Source: Puccinia triticina | Taxonomy: Eukaryota; Basidiomycota; Pucciniomycetes; Pucciniales; Pucciniaceae | NCBI RefSeq assembly: GCF_026914185.1 | Contig: NC_070574.1 | Location: 372,001 to 436,000, forward strand | DNA length: 64,000 bases | Direction: 5' to 3' | Part shown: piece by piece, positions 1-10,570 of the stretch | How positions within the stretch are numbered: the stretch's first letter is position 1 | Layout of the letters: every line of letters starts with the position of its first letter | Made by a program: the position numbers and the translations under genes | The notes under the pieces: generated by a model | Database searches by the model: none | What the model saw: only the letters and a program-made list of their open reading frames with translations | Told to the model about the DNA's origin: nothing

Positions 1-4
1 TTTC

Positions 5-841
5 TTGAAGGGATTCAACCGGACTTTCACGGAGAAGGTGCTTTGGGGACTTAACGAGCGAGGACTGATGGTCAAACCACGACTAGGTGGGCCGAAACTG
101 CTGCCCAGCATGAAGGAGCTGCGCTCCGCTGTCAAGGCGGAACTCGAAGTGTTGGAGCTCATGAACGACAGCCAAGGAGATGCAGTTGTGAGGGCGGAAC
201 CGGCTCCGCAGGCGCCGGTGACGGTCAAAGACGTGAGTGACCTGGCAGATACGCTGAAGGAATTGAAGCTGTTCATGCAGAAAGCAGCGCACAAGCAACC
301 GAAGGAACAACAGGTGGCCGTGGCACCAGCAGCCGCTTCCGCGGCTCCTCCGACGGACAGTGCTCCGCAAGCTGGCGGGATGCCGCCGTGGAGGCAAGGA
401 CCTCCGGTGTGCGACTACTGCAAGGAAACTGGCCATATGCGGAATCAGTGCGAGTACTTTGAAACGGATCGGGCTGCGGGAAAAGTTTCCTCGTGGGGGC
501 GCGCTTTCTTTTGGCCGGATTGTACGCCAGTGGATGGACCGGTTCCGAGGGACGTGGTGCGGGCCGGGCAACCTTTGGCGAAAGGAAAAGAGGTGGAAGG
601 GAAAGTGAATATTGGGATGGTCAAGGGCGTGGTGTGGAAGCCGCCAGCAGTGGCCAGCAGTGTGAAGTGCATGCAAACGGGGGAAGTCTTCTTAGGGGAG
701 CGTTTGGAGAAGATGAATTTGGATCCCGTTCCCGCTCCTAGACCCAGACCGGAGCCGGCCAAGCAGCTTCCAGTAGCTCCGGTGGCGGGGGGCAACAAGA
801 AAAAGGCGGCAGAAGTTGCACGGCGAGAAATGGGTGCGTAA
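5..841 (+). pseudogene. Gag (partial, zinc-knuckle nucleocapsid) of element A
   Basis: Open frame of 278 codons, open at the window edge, so the N-terminus is missing. The middle is rich in Ala, Pro and Gln. A CCHC knuckle (CX2CX4HX4C, CDYCKETGHMRNQC) sits near residues 137-150; this is the RNA-binding nucleocapsid motif of retroelement Gag. The C-terminal third is basic and Pro-rich and ends at a stop at 839-841, before the protease frame that starts about 0.9 kb further on. The gene is intact as far as seen, but the element around it is dead. Confidence 0.75.
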
Positions 842-959
842 ACCACGGTAGCCCTTACCTTGAGGGAGCTGGCGGCAATTTCCCCGGTGATGGCGGATGA
901 AATGATCAGTGTGTTGAAAGAGGCGTCGGGTGAAAGGAAGCCAGCGGCGACGGCTGTCA

Positions 960-1735
960 CGCGTTGCCGAAACTAGCAACAATAAGTCCGTTGGAGTGCA
1001 TATTGAATGGGTCGATCCTTATGTAGCGGTTACCAAGAGCAACCATCTGTGACAAGTAATGAAACACCCATCTTACCCACTACGTACCTATTCCTTTTGG
1101 AAGGAATGGCCGGAAGGCACGAGCAACTTGACCCTTCTCACCCAAGAAGACATTGCCGGCGAGAGCGGCATACACTTTTTGACAAGCTAAGCTAGGTGTA
1201 CCCGCTTGTTGGGATAAATTATCTATAACCACGGGTGTAAGGACATATTATCTTTTCACAGAAGAAGACATTGCCATGAAGCGGGTCGCTAGCCGGCGAC
1301 CGGGCCAAACCCGCTTGCCAATGATGCCTTGGAAAAGCTTTGAGGTTGTATACCTTCTTACCGACGAAAACAACGGCGGCAAGGATGCCAGCTTGTAAGA
1401 GAGTGTGGCGGGGTGGATGCCACCTTAACGCTGTCCTTGCTGACCAAGAACTTTTCCTTCACACCAAGCAGCTACAAGGTGTACTCACCTCAAGATGTAT
1501 GTATCACCTGCTTGCCGGGGAGGATCCCTCCTTGGCGAGCACCTTGTACCCGCTCTTCCCCAGAAAGCAGGTACAAGCTTGGGGAAGGCTTATCTTTGCA
1601 GAACACCTCGGTCCTACTCACCAGGAACAGTTCCTAGTTGGCGGACGGGTGCATTCCTGAAGGGAATATTGTAAATGAGTGTGTTGCTAGTGCACCTCAA
1701 GAAATTCATCACTCCACATTGGGTAATGAAGATTT
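960..1735. other. Non-coding insertion between gag and protease of element A
   Basis: No coding signal joins Gag to the protease here. The stretch holds short palindromes (for example around 1089-1106) and a direct repeat of AGAAGACATTGCC at about 1145 and 1263. Its right part (about 1480-1660) shares phrases such as AAGCAGGTACAAG and CCTCCTTGGCGAGCACCTTG with the repeat-rich stretch at 42.7-43.3 kb. It is therefore probably part of a dispersed, unclassified repeat. Confidence 0.4.
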
Positions 1736-2329
1736 TTGTTGTCATTATGCATTTTACCTCGACTTATTTCTGTTAGTTTCGCCCACCGGGCTGTCACCAC
1801 TAACGCGGAAACTGCGGAGTTTGGACACTCGCTGGACTCAATTCCCGTTCTACCATCTACGGCCGTGTCCTGCCCACTGGGATACGTGAGTATGAGGGTA
1901 GGAAACGTCACGAAATGGGCTATGATCAACACAGGGTCCATGATCAACATTCTCCCAGCGGATTTGGCGTCGGAGGCTAACTTGGTGCTGCGGAAGACTC
2001 ACATAAAAATCTGCACAATGGGCGGGTTTACTTGTGAAGTGGACGGGGTAGCGGAGGCGGAGACTGTGGAGGTGGCAAGAGTGGTCAAGAAGTTATTGTT
2101 CTTGGTGACTAGGTCTCACAAGATCATCCTTGGTCGACCAGCGCTCTTTGCCTTTCAAGCGCAGCTGCGTTTCTGTCCCGCAAGGCAAGAGGAAGTGATG
2201 CGGGTGGAAGGAACTCACGGGAAGCAGTACGAGACAATCATCTGCCAGCCTCAAAGCGGAGATTGGGTGACGGAGGTGGGCAATGGGGCACTGCATCACT
2301 GTGCGGAGCCTCCCGCGGAGGATTTTTAG
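1736..2329 (+). pseudogene. Retropepsin-like aspartic protease of element A, active site mutated
   Basis: Open frame of 197 codons. The active-site block reads MINTGSMINILPADLA, where the family has D-T/S-G; the codon at 1928-1930 is AAC instead of GAC, so the catalytic Asp is Asn. The flap-distal block IILGRPALFAFQAQ fits the second conserved retropepsin motif (I-L-G-x-P/D-hydrophobic). In an active element this enzyme would process Gag-Pol. The loss of Asp predicts an inactive enzyme. The N-terminal part (before about 1880) is probably not protease. Confidence 0.7.
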
Positions 2330-3147
2330 TTGTTGGCCGAGCTATCCAGGCGGAGGAGGCTTTGACTCAGCCTGGACGGTCGACATTTAAGAAGCGGGAG
2401 GGTATTGGCGAAGGCACGGCGGGGCAGTTCAATACCAAAGTGAGCTTTCCATTGTGTGCATCTCTGAGTGTGGAAGGATCAAAGCACTACCACAGCGCCA
2501 CTGTGGTGAGCCGCTACTCTGCGACAGGGACGAGCAACAAGGGGAAAGCAGGAATGGACGAGAGCAGAAAAATTGGTGCGGAAATTGGGAGCTGCGCGGC
2601 GGAGGCGAGCAGTGTACAAGTAAGTCCTCCCAAGTATGCACTTCCGAGTCGGCTTTCTACAAAACCCTACCATTGTGCCATGGTCGTGAGCGAAGTGAGA
2701 CGTCCGCACAGGGGTTTGATTTTAGCCAGGACGATTGGCGGCGACGGTGAAGCAAGAATGAGCTGAGTCAACAGGGGAAGGTATAAACCGGTGGCGAAGA
2801 AGGTGCGGCCGCGGAATGTGGCGATGCCGCAGGAGCTCAACCCGCCATTGAGGGAGATCAAGTGGAGCCGGGATCCGTTCAAGACACCTCTGCACTGGGT
2901 CCCGCCAAGGTTCAAGCCGACGATGCGGATTACGGCAGAACAGTTGGCTAGTCTCAACTTTGGGCCACTGGGATGGCTCCACTTATTGGCCGAAGCCATC
3001 ACATTGCGGGAGAAGGTGTTGTCATTCGGACCGGAAGATCAGGGCTTACTAAAGCGGAGTATTGGGGATCCTTATTGAATACCCACGGTTCCGCATGAGC
3101 CATGGCAGATACGGCCCATCCCTATACCAGCGGCAATTTGGGGAGAG
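2330..3147 (+). pseudogene. Broken pol linker upstream of RT, element A
   Basis: Several short frames; the clearest (2791-3078) is rich in Pro, Arg and Trp (blocks such as LNPPLREIKWSRDPF and LREKVLSFGPEDQGLLKRS). This agrees with the linker before RT in basidiomycete Ty3 elements, including the conserved segment about falling into line with the RT finger domain. Stops at 3076-3078 and frame changes break it. No independent function is proposed. Confidence 0.5.
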
Positions 3148-3874
3148 ATGAAAGAGCTGGTGCGGGAACGGTTGCGGACGGGGTTGTATGAGCAATCATG
3201 CTCCAGCTATTCTAGTCCAATCTTTGCGGTAATTAAGCAGGACAAGAAGAGTCTGTGGATTGTGCATGACTTGCAGAGGCTTAATTCGGTCACTATACTG
3301 GACGCTGGGTTGCCGCCACGCATAGAGGAGCTCATTGACACTATGGCGGGGCGGGTTTGCTATGGTCTGGTGGACGTAATGGGTGGATATGACCAGCGGG
3401 AATTGCATACGGAGTCAAGGCCGCTGACGGCGTTCAAGACGCAATTGGGGCGCTTGCAGCTTACTCGGCTTCCGCAGGGGGCTACGAATTTGGTGGTGGT
3501 GTATCAGGCGCAGATGTCCTGGATCCTTCAGGATGAGTTACCTCATACAGCGCAGATATTTATTGACGATGCAGCCGTAAAAGGACCGAGGAGTGACTAC
3601 GGCGGAGAATCCTAATATTTGTCGGTTTATCTGGGAATACGCGGTGGCTCTGGAGCGGGTTTTGTTTTGGATTGAGGAAGCGGGCCTTACGGTTTCAGGA
3701 AAGAAGTTTGCGGTTTGTGTACCGGCGCTGGAGGTCCTAGGGCACGAGGTGTCCAAAGACGGACAGCGGGTTGCGGAACCTAAGCGGAACAAGATACCGG
3801 ATTGGCCGATGTGGAACTCTCACGCAAGGCGTAAGCAGAGCTTGGAGGGGATATGCAAGATATCAAGGATTTGA
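3148..3874 (+). pseudogene. Reverse transcriptase of element A, frameshifted
   Basis: Two overlapping frames (3148-3615 and 3593-3874) together hold the RT core: finger block SPIFAVIKQDKKSLWIVHDL, palm block LVDVMGGYDQREL, substrate block LPQGATN and the active-site box FIDD (YXDD of other RTs). The second frame continues with the thumb (VLGHEVSKDGQRV). The frame changes near 3600. The thumb/RNase H boundary is cut by the AT-rich insertion beginning near 3880, and RNase H and the integrase core are absent. Confidence 0.8.
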
Positions 3875-3879
3875 CAGTT

Positions 3880-4800
3880 TACACGGGTGCTTGAAGGGCT
3901 GCCCTCCTGTAATTAAGCTCTAGGAGATACACTATTTATTTAAGTGTGGCGCAATCTTCCTGAATTTAGCTATGTAAATCTTGTTACTATTTAAACCTTG
4001 TAATATGTAATTTGGATGTAATGTTATAATTTAGAAGAGTTTGGCGTGATGAGTACTCTGGGAGATTCCTGAACTTAAATTAATAAGTCAGATTTTCGAG
4101 TCAAGTGAGAAGTTGAGGCAATATTTGATAAGGGGGCAATTTTATAAGGCAATGTTGGAAGGGGGCAATTTTTGAAGTGATGTCTGCTGAATGATATCAA
4201 TTTTCATTCACTAATGCAAGCATGAGGGGGAAAGAAAACAAGAAGGAGCAAGAGAGGCCTCCTTTTATAGGAAAAATCACGTCTGAGAGTGATTTACAAT
4301 GTAGTGAAATAAATGTACTAATGAGGAAAGCTGTTCAATGTAATGTGAAATAAATGTACCAGTTGGGAAAGATTTACATATGTAATGAAAACAATTTTCC
4401 TCTTTGGGTTAAGATCACTTGGCTTGGACTAATTGGGAAGGAAAATTACGTCTAAGAAGTGATTTGCTACATGTGATTGAAGATCAAAGTGGGGAAATTT
4501 CTTATTGGGGAAAATATGACCTAATTCAGGTGATTGCCAAGATATGAGTGGTTTTTAAGTGAACTTGTGATAAAATAAACACCATGTGAAAACAAAATTG
4601 TGTACATGTGATTTTCAAGGGTGTTCAGCGCTTTTGAGCTCTTTAAGATAAACAGTTCTTATGTAATTTGTATGTAATAGCCTTATGACTTGTAAACTGA
4701 ATTCTTCCACGCTTTTTGATGGTATGTATATAAATTTAATGTATGTGAAATGTATTTTTAACCTATTTTCAAAGATTTTGGTTTTGATTGGTCTTATTCG
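3880..4800. other. AT-rich insertion related to the Harbinger copy at 36.6-37.2 kb
   Basis: This AT-rich stretch carries no coding potential. It shares phrases with 36.57-37.25 kb: GCTTGAAGGGCTGCC near 3888 and 36578, CTAATGCAAGCATG near 4212 and 36834, and a CCTTCTTTTATAG-like phrase near 4260 and 36872. In the second copy these flank a minus-strand Harbinger transposase pseudogene, so the insert is probably a truncated copy of that element, in the same orientation. It separates RT from the integrase C-terminus. Confidence 0.5.
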
Positions 4801-4809
4801 CCGTACAAG

Positions 4810-5559
4810 ATGTTGTTTGGGTGTCAGCCGGTCTTTCCGGTAGATATAGAGATGTTCACGTATCTGGCGGTAGACTGGTGGAAAGTTAAATCAGTGGACG
4901 ACTTGCTTTTGGCGCGAACAGAGCAGCTGTTGCGGAGGGATTCAGTTATCGCAAAGGCGGCGACGCGCCTTAAGGAGAGTCATGCTAAGGCGGTCCGGTA
5001 TTGGGACCGTCGGTGTTCTCATTGCTTGCGGGATTCTCTCCGCAAGGGGGAATTGGTTCTCCTTTACAATTGTAGCCTCGAGTCTCAGTGGGGTAAGCTG
5101 TTTGCTAACCGATGGAATGGTCCTTATCACATTGTGTCGCAATTTCCTAAGCTGTTTGCTAACCGATGGAATGGTCCTTATCACATTGTGTCGCAATTTC
5201 TTGGGGGAAGTTGCGAGCTGGAGGAACTGGACGGGACGCTTCTGAAGCGGCAGGCGGCGGCAACGCATGTCAAGCGGTTTTATGCACGGGGTTCTACGGA
5301 TTTCAACCAGACCGCGGAATCTGACAACTCCGAGGAGGAGGTTTGGGTTCCTGAGGAAGTCTTGTCTTCAGCGAGCTCAGATGGTGCGGAGGACACGGAT
5401 GCGGCATCTAGCAATGAGGATTCTGGTTCGGGAGCGGTGTCGGAAGAGGACGGTGCGGATCAGGCACATCCACCATTTTGCGGACCGCTGGGGACAGCGG
5501 TAAAAAGGCTGGGGCGGGGAAAGCCGTGGCAGGCAAAAGCCACAAGTGATCATTGGTGA
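4810..5559 (+). pseudogene. Integrase C-terminal region of element A
   Basis: Open frame of 249 codons starting with MLFGCQPVFPVDIEM, the block just after the catalytic core in Ty3 integrases. It continues with the LRKGELVLLYN strand and the RWNGPYHIVSQF block of the GPY/F domain. The GPY/F segment is duplicated in tandem (54 bp). The tail is acidic and Ser-rich (about residues 165-215) and has no chromodomain. The zinc-binding and DDE parts of integrase are missing upstream. Confidence 0.75.
5095..5202 (+). repeat. 54-bp tandem duplication inside the GPY/F domain
   Basis: Two adjacent 54-bp copies (5095-5148 and 5149-5202) differ only near the junction and repeat 18 codons (KLFANRWNGPYHIVSQF plus one). 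The frame is kept. Near-identity points to a recent event in an already dead element. Confidence 0.9.
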
Positions 5560-6271
5560 GGGGGTGCGCTATCTGGTCTACAGCCAGGTTACATAGCCAC
5601 CCCAGAATGTTCGTTATCTTATAGAGTTCAGTTTCAGTTTTGTTATACGTTTCACTGGCTTGTTGTCTATCTGTATTTCTAGGTGCGGGGTACGGGGATT
5701 TTTGTGTGGAAAAATCCTTCTGGGGCGGACCAGGTACCTTGCGGAATTTTTTTCTCTTGTGGATTGCGGACTTTTTCTCTCGTGGATTGTGGTTTCTTTC
5801 TGGATTGTGTTACGGTAAAAGGGTGGTGGATAAAAAAAAAAAAAGAAAAAAAAAAAAAAAGAAGGATAAAAATGGAAAACGTAGTGCAAAGACTAAAGTG
5901 GTTCTCATTCTGGGGCGGTCCAGGCACTTATAAAAAATATTTTTTTGGGATGGCAGACCTTTTTGCTCACTTTGCCGTGGATTCTCAGCAGTTTTCTCCC
6001 TCTAGGTGGAAATTATCTGGGTGCGGAGCTCAGGATGCGCGTGTATTTTGAGCATTGTTTCCGCAGGGTAGGACTATATACAAAGGGGGGATACAACAAC
6101 AGAGAAGGAGAAGAGGAAGCGAAAAAAAAGGGGAAGCTAGGGAAGTCAGGAGTCAGAGGAGCGGCGGGTACGCTCCGTACGAACGTGCTCTGCAGGGATA
6201 GGAGCGTCATAGTCCGCGGTGGTAGGTTGTGCGGGGTGCGGTTCGTTCCGTAGCGCGTCCTCCATGTTCTG
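5560..6271. other. Non-coding stretch with A-rich tract
   Basis: No supported gene. An A-rich tract lies at about 5829-5862, preceded by repeated phrases CTTGTGGATTGCGGA and TCTGGGGCGGACCAGG/TCTGGGGCGGTCCAGG (about 5718 and 5908). It could be the untranslated part of element A between integrase and its 3' end. Confidence 0.3.
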
Positions 6272-6547
6272 TCAAGCTCGGAGAGTACGTTTGTTGGCGG
6301 GAACGACAACGGCTAGCTCGAGTCGTTCGACAAGCTGGTTGATGCCGACAAGGAGGAATGCGTACCTACGGCGGCGTTGTGCAGGCAATATTGCGGAGAT
6401 GTGAAGCAGGGCGCGGTACATATTGCGGAAGGCGCCTACGAAGTTGAGTACGGCGGTGGCGGGGAACACGGCTTGCTCCCAGAGGGGGTTGTTGGGGAAG
6501 GTTTCGCGTAGGTCGCGGGAGATTTCCGCGAGTTGGCGATTTAGCAA
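6272..6547 (-). CDS. Hypothetical helical ORF, possible 3' exon of an antisense gene
   Basis: Minus-strand frame of 91 codons starting LNRQLAEISRDLRETF, amphipathic and helical in look, with a hydrophobic/aromatic middle (FVGAFRNMYRALLHISAIL) and a basic end. It lies downstream, in the same orientation, of the cysteine-cluster ORF (7021-7539) and of Pro/Ser-rich minus frames (6611-6850, 6929-7165). Together they could be one spliced gene read against element A, but the introns could not be fixed. No family recognised. Confidence 0.3.
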   Translation of the reverse strand: MLNRQLAEISRDLRETFPNNPLWEQAVFPATAVLNFVGAFRNMYRALLHISAILPAQRRRRYAFLLVGINQLVERLELAVVVPANKRTLRA

Positions 6548-7020
6548 CCCAGCTTCGGTTTCCGCGGCAGACTTGGCAGGCGGCGGTAGATGGGTAGGAA
6601 CCGATGAGGCTCAAGGGCGTGGAGCCGGAGAGTCACAAGACGCGGCTCGAACAGTAGTGGCAGGCGGGGAAAGGAGTCGAGGTGCCTTTGGAGTGGTATC
6701 GGCCGGCGGAGAAGGCGGGTCCGTGGACTCCAAAGTGTGGATTGAGGCGGCGCGGGCAGTTCTGGCTTGCGGGGTCTCAGCGTGCGGAACGGACTGCGGG
6801 GAACTGGGCGGTGAGCCGGAAGGGGTATGGGACGGGTCTTCAGGTGCCATCTCGGTGTCCTTTGCTGGGGTGGCTGGAGCAAAAAAAAAAAATGGTTAGC
6901 GGGGACGCAACAAGCAGAAGCAGAAAGATTACCTACCGGGAGCCTGGGGAAACGAGGGCTCTGGAGAAAGGACGATTGGAGTTGGGTCACGCGGACGAGC
7001 GGAAAAACGGGCTGCGAGAT

Positions 7021-7539
7021 CTAGAGCCGCCGGACCGGCTGGACATGGACGCTTTGAGGACCGATCCGTAGAATCCGCCGAGGGGCGCTTCGAACCAGTA
7101 GTGGGAGAAGGCCTGGGGGCGATGAAGGTCCAGAGGCAGGGGTCAATGCGGGTTCTTGAGGACATTTGAGACGCTTGTTGACTAAAGGTCTGTTGACGCC
7201 GTGTTTACGGGCCCACGCCTGGGCTTGTTGGACGTATTCTTTGGCGCTTGAGCAGTCGGCACAATTGGGTGGCGGCGTCATAAGGTCTTCACCGTGTGCG
7301 GAGGGCAACTTGGTGCGGGAACTGACCGAGATAACAGACGGGGAACGTTCCGCGCAAGAGCTTCGGGATCCAGACGGCGGTGGACGGTTTTGCGATTCGC
7401 GGTTTCTGGGGGAGCTGTCGGATTTGAGAGTGAAGGCGGAGCAGCGGCGTTTTGAATCTCTACAGTTGTTACACGCACGACCAGCGCAGGAGTAGACGCA
7501 GGGTAGTCCGAGTCGAGTGCAGCGATTGCAAGCTACCAT
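7021..7539 (-). CDS. Cysteine-cluster protein, antisense to element A
   Basis: I chose the inner ATG at 7539 (MVACNRC) over the upstream one at 7647, because the conserved-looking part begins there. The N-terminus holds two C-x2-C pairs plus extra cysteines (CNRCTRLGLPCV and CNNCRDSKRRC), which recalls Zn2Cys6-type or small zinc-binding clusters found in basidiomycete transposon-linked ORFs. A second CADC motif follows near residue 93, then Pro/Ser-rich sequence. It may continue by splicing into frames at 6929-7165 and below. DNA or RNA binding is only a guess. Confidence 0.4.
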   Translation of the reverse strand: MVACNRCTRLGLPCVYSCAGRACNNCRDSKRRCSAFTLKSDSSPRNRESQNRPPPSGSRSSCAERSPSVISVSSRTKLPSAHGEDLMTPPPNCADCSSAKEYVQQAQAWARKHGVNRPLVNKRLKCPQEPALTPASGPSSPPGLLPLLVRSAPRRILRIGPQSVHVQPVRRL

Positions 7540-7647
7540 ACTGAACGGGAGGAGATGTGTGGGAAAGGAGGATGATGGGGTATGGGTATGTGTGACGAGT
7601 GTGGGAGCGGGCGAATGGGTGGGAAGATCCTGGGGGCAGGACTTCAA

Positions 7648-8554
7648 AACTGGGGCGGATGTGGTGATTTATATAGGCAAGCGCGGTAGAAATGTCCACA
7701 CGGGGATAGCGCAGGCGGGGAATGCACAAAGCCGCTCAGGCAGAGTGCATTCCGGTGACATAAGCACTGAGGATGAGGTCAGGAAAGCACGCTAGGAAAG
7801 CTTACGGAAAGTCACGCGCGGATTGGAATGCACGGATCATGGATTGCGGATTGCGGATTTCGGATCGGGTATTTGGATCGGAGCGGAAAAGACAGGGCTG
7901 GACTGCGGCGGGACTACACACGTGGACTGGTAGCAGCGGCGCGTCAGCGGGTGAGCCATGACAGCCAGAGCGGTTTCCACCAGCGGGTGGAACCGGGGTG
8001 AAGGCGGTGGCAAGAGAACGACTGACGGGGGCTAGACAGAGGACGGTGGGAGGACAAGCGTTGGAGAGGAGCGGAGTCTGGGAGAGTGACAAGCGGGATA
8101 GCGGGTGGGGCTGGAGGACTAGTGCGGGAAAGTGTCAGGTGTGCGGGATCGGGTGGGAACGGTGACATGCGTGGAGGGAAGGACGGGGGTGGCTCAGGGT
8201 TTTTCTCTCTTCTTTTCTAGCATCCTATTATCTTTATCCTATTGAATTATTACAGATTTTCACTCATCATTGTACTTACAACTACGGACGTACAAGCGTT
8301 ATTGGAAGATTATCTGTGTTCTTATTCTTATTAGAGAGTTACTGCGGATTCTGGCGCTTACGAAGTGCGGAGCTTTATTCACTTGCGGATTATTACGCTA
8401 TAGATCAGGCTTGGTAGAGGAGCGCTGAAGGCTAGCGGAAAGTAGCAGTGTGGGCTCAAGTTACCAACAATCACAAAGCCCGGACGTCAATATTCTTGAA
8501 GAAGGCGGTCAGCGGACATTCTACACTAGCTAACCACTCTTATTTCCCACACCG
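7648..8554. other. Intergenic stretch, nothing recognised
   Basis: Frames are short and unlike known proteins. Many GCGGATT/GCGGA words (about 7840-7880, 8340-8400) recur. The T-rich part at 8200-8400 could be an LTR of element A, but no matching second copy is in the window. Confidence 0.25.
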
Positions 8555-8602
8555 GCCGGAAAAAATGCCCAAAAAGCCTGAGACAACCGAACTCGCATTG
8601 CG
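8555..8602 (+). repeat. 48-bp direct repeat, copy 1
   Basis: Begins GCCGGAAAAAATG and matches 9736-9783 at all but about 7 positions. The intervening 1.13 kb contains the MITE at 8647. Confidence 0.7.
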
Positions 8603-8646
8603 GTGGCCCACAATTGGGAAGACCTGCATCTTGGCATGTCCACTAA

Positions 8647-8994
8647 GAGCATCCGCATTGGTTGCGGATTAAGGGAGGATTAGCGTAACTAATCCTCCTT
8701 GGCAACCGCATTGGGTCCGATTTAATCGGACTAAACTCCTCCTGGGAGTACGATTTGGAGTAAGCGGGAGTAAAGTTACTCCTTGCTAATCCTGGGAGTA
8801 AGTGCTGCATGCAGACACTGCTCCCCACCCAAACGTATGCACCAAACACAGCTTACATAAGCTGTAGGTGCATACCACATACTTACACAGCTTTTTATCC
8901 CGCACCAATGCGGCTGCCGGCCAGGATTAGCGCTAATCCAGGAGTAAGCAGATCTGTTACTCCTCGAGTTACACCCGCACCGATGCGGATGCTC
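8647..8994. mobile_element. PIF/Harbinger-type MITE, 348 bp
   Basis: Terminal inverted repeats GAGCATCCGCATTGG (left) and the complement of CCGATGCGGATGCTC (right) are flanked by a 3-bp TAA duplication at 8644-8646 and 8995-8997. A 3-bp TWA target and a GAGCATC terminus are usual for PIF/Harbinger elements. Several inner palindromes (for example around GGATTAGCGCTAATCC near 8928) make the whole element able to fold. It has no coding capacity. Confidence 0.75.
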
Positions 8995-8997
8995 TAA

Positions 8998-9735
8998 GCG
9001 CACAAGGCTTGGCGTCCGTATGGATGCGGGCTGCGCGGCGTGCTATCATCTTGCGCAGCGCAGCGAATCAGCTCTCACGCCGCTCACCTGTGTGGGCTAC
9101 TGAGTCTGAAGTGGCTAGGCTGTATGGGCTCAACCTTCCCTTGGGAAGGGAGCCCGTGTCTCACAAAGTGCCTAGTTGCGTGTGGGTCGAAGGGAAAGGT
9201 GGCTCTTCATTGCTTCTGAGGCGAGGTTCTCCCTGGCCTGCAGTGTTGAGCCGTATTCCCGAGCAGAAACAGCAACTGATAGTCCCGGGAGTGGGGGACG
9301 AGGCGCTAAGCCCGCTCCCTGGACTGTCTCTTGATGGGTGGGTGGGTGGTGCAAAAAAGGAAAGTGTTTCCCGGGAAGCAGCACAACGGAAAGCAGAAAC
9401 GAGTTGGAACAGGGGAATACCTGTTGCCTTGCTTGCTTGCCGGCCTCTTTATGAGGCTCTCTGTTTCTCCGGGAAACGGACGCCCAGGCATTGCTTGCCT
9501 GGCTCTAGACCTTGCTGCATGTCTTGCACTGGTCTCATGACGTCATCATTGTCTTGGGACACTCCCAAGCCTATCCAATCTAGCTGCAGGCTCTACGCTA
9601 GTTGATTGTGTCACCGACTAGCTTAGACGGAAATAGGAACCCCGACTCAGGTACTTAGCACCGGACCTGGCCCTGTGGCTACGTGGACACCGGGGCCCTC
9701 GGAGCTGCGCTCTTCGGGCACCTCCCATGACCCCA
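8998..9735. other. GC-rich stretch, nothing recognised
   Basis: An open frame of 198 codons (9009-9605, plus) has no recognisable domain and a composition like its surroundings. I do not call it a gene. Confidence 0.2.
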
Positions 9736-9783
9736 GCCGGAAAAAATGACTAAAAAGCCTGAGACAAGCGAGCACGCATCGCG
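9736..9783 (+). repeat. 48-bp direct repeat, copy 2
   Basis: Second copy of the repeat at 8555-8602. It runs directly into the foldback motif at 9792. Confidence 0.7.
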
Positions 9784-9791
9784 ACGAGCTT

Positions 9792-9840
9792 AACAAAGCC
9801 TCTCCGAGGAGGCGCGAAGCGTCTCCGAAGGAGAGGCTTA
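9792..9840. repeat. Foldback motif, copy A
   Basis: Arms AAGCCTCTCC and GGAGAGGCTT enclose a GC-rich loop. The outer CTTAAC phrase links it to the related motifs at 10362, 12068 and 40536. Confidence 0.55.
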
Positions 9841-10361
9841 CCTCTAAAGTCACACCATTGGCCCTACAGACTCGAGAATTTCTGGCAAAAAAACACATGT
9901 TTTATTTTCAAAATGTTTTTAAAAATGTAGTTTGTAGTTTAAAAAAAATCTGAGTAGACAGACTTGTAGCCTGCAATCTCAGCTTCCATTTCACAGTTTT
10001 TTACCTAGCTGACACACATAATTACTAGCCCACTCCACCTACTGTGAAGTGGTTCTGGAGAGGTGATCCAGCGGTTTTTGAGCTCAAAATTTGAAATTCC
10101 CTGAGCCCGCGTGGGCTCGAAGGGGGGGATTGGGTACAGAAATCCACCATGTAACAACATTTACAGGACATTTCTTACAAGGGGGGATGGATACGGGGGA
10201 GTTTGAAGTGGGGGAAAATAAGCTAAGAAGCTTGCCATTCCAATGGTGCAAAGGGCGCGGGATGAATCAAAAGGAAACAGGGAGATATTGGAGAAAATGG
10301 GGGAGCGTAGGGTCCTCCCTGCCATTTGTCTCGATCCTGTAGGGCGAGACATGCGACTTTA
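9841..10361. other. AT-rich spacer, nothing recognised
   Basis: Short frames only; no repeat or gene supported. Confidence 0.2.
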
Positions 10362-10428
10362 GAGGCAAGTCCCTCCTTCGGAGGTCGCCACGCTCCCCCG
10401 AGGAGGGTACGCTTGTGTTAAGTTCGGC
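10362..10428. repeat. Foldback motif, copy B (reverse)
   Basis: Contains CCTCCTTCGGAGG, a short perfect hairpin, and ends GCTTGTGTTAAGTTCGG. This is the exact reverse complement of the start of the copy at 40536. Confidence 0.55.
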
Positions 10429-10570
10429 ATCGCGGTGCGCTTGGCCAAGCTCGCGTCGCATCATCATCGATGGCCAGCTGTCAAGCCGTGGCATGTGAGC
10501 CTGGCCGCAAAGAAATTACCAGACTCACAGAGGAAGAGACACAATACATAAATACGGAGACAGGCAATTA

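Larger units (their letters stand above)
1..5559 (+). mobile_element. Decayed Ty3 LTR retrotransposon A
   Basis: Gag (zinc knuckle), aspartic protease, reverse transcriptase and integrase C-terminus occur in Ty3 order on the plus strand but in different frames, with stops and at least two foreign insertions (about 960-1735 and 3880-4800). The RT style (GYDQREL block, FIDD active-site box, unusually short spacing) matches a Ty3 group common in basidiomycetes and without a chromodomain. The left end lies outside the window. The 3' LTR was not found. The antisense open frames at 6.3-7.5 kb have the same base style and may belong to the same element. Confidence 0.85.

Noticed and set aside
445..960. 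171-codon minus frame opposite gag
   Set aside because: It is a shadow frame of the gag region with no domain.
5614..6051. Frames rich in Lys or Phe around 5.8 kb
   Set aside because: Caused by the A-rich tract.
9009..9605. 198-codon plus frame
   Set aside because: No recognisable domain, no TATA box or introns, and overlapping minus frames of equal quality.
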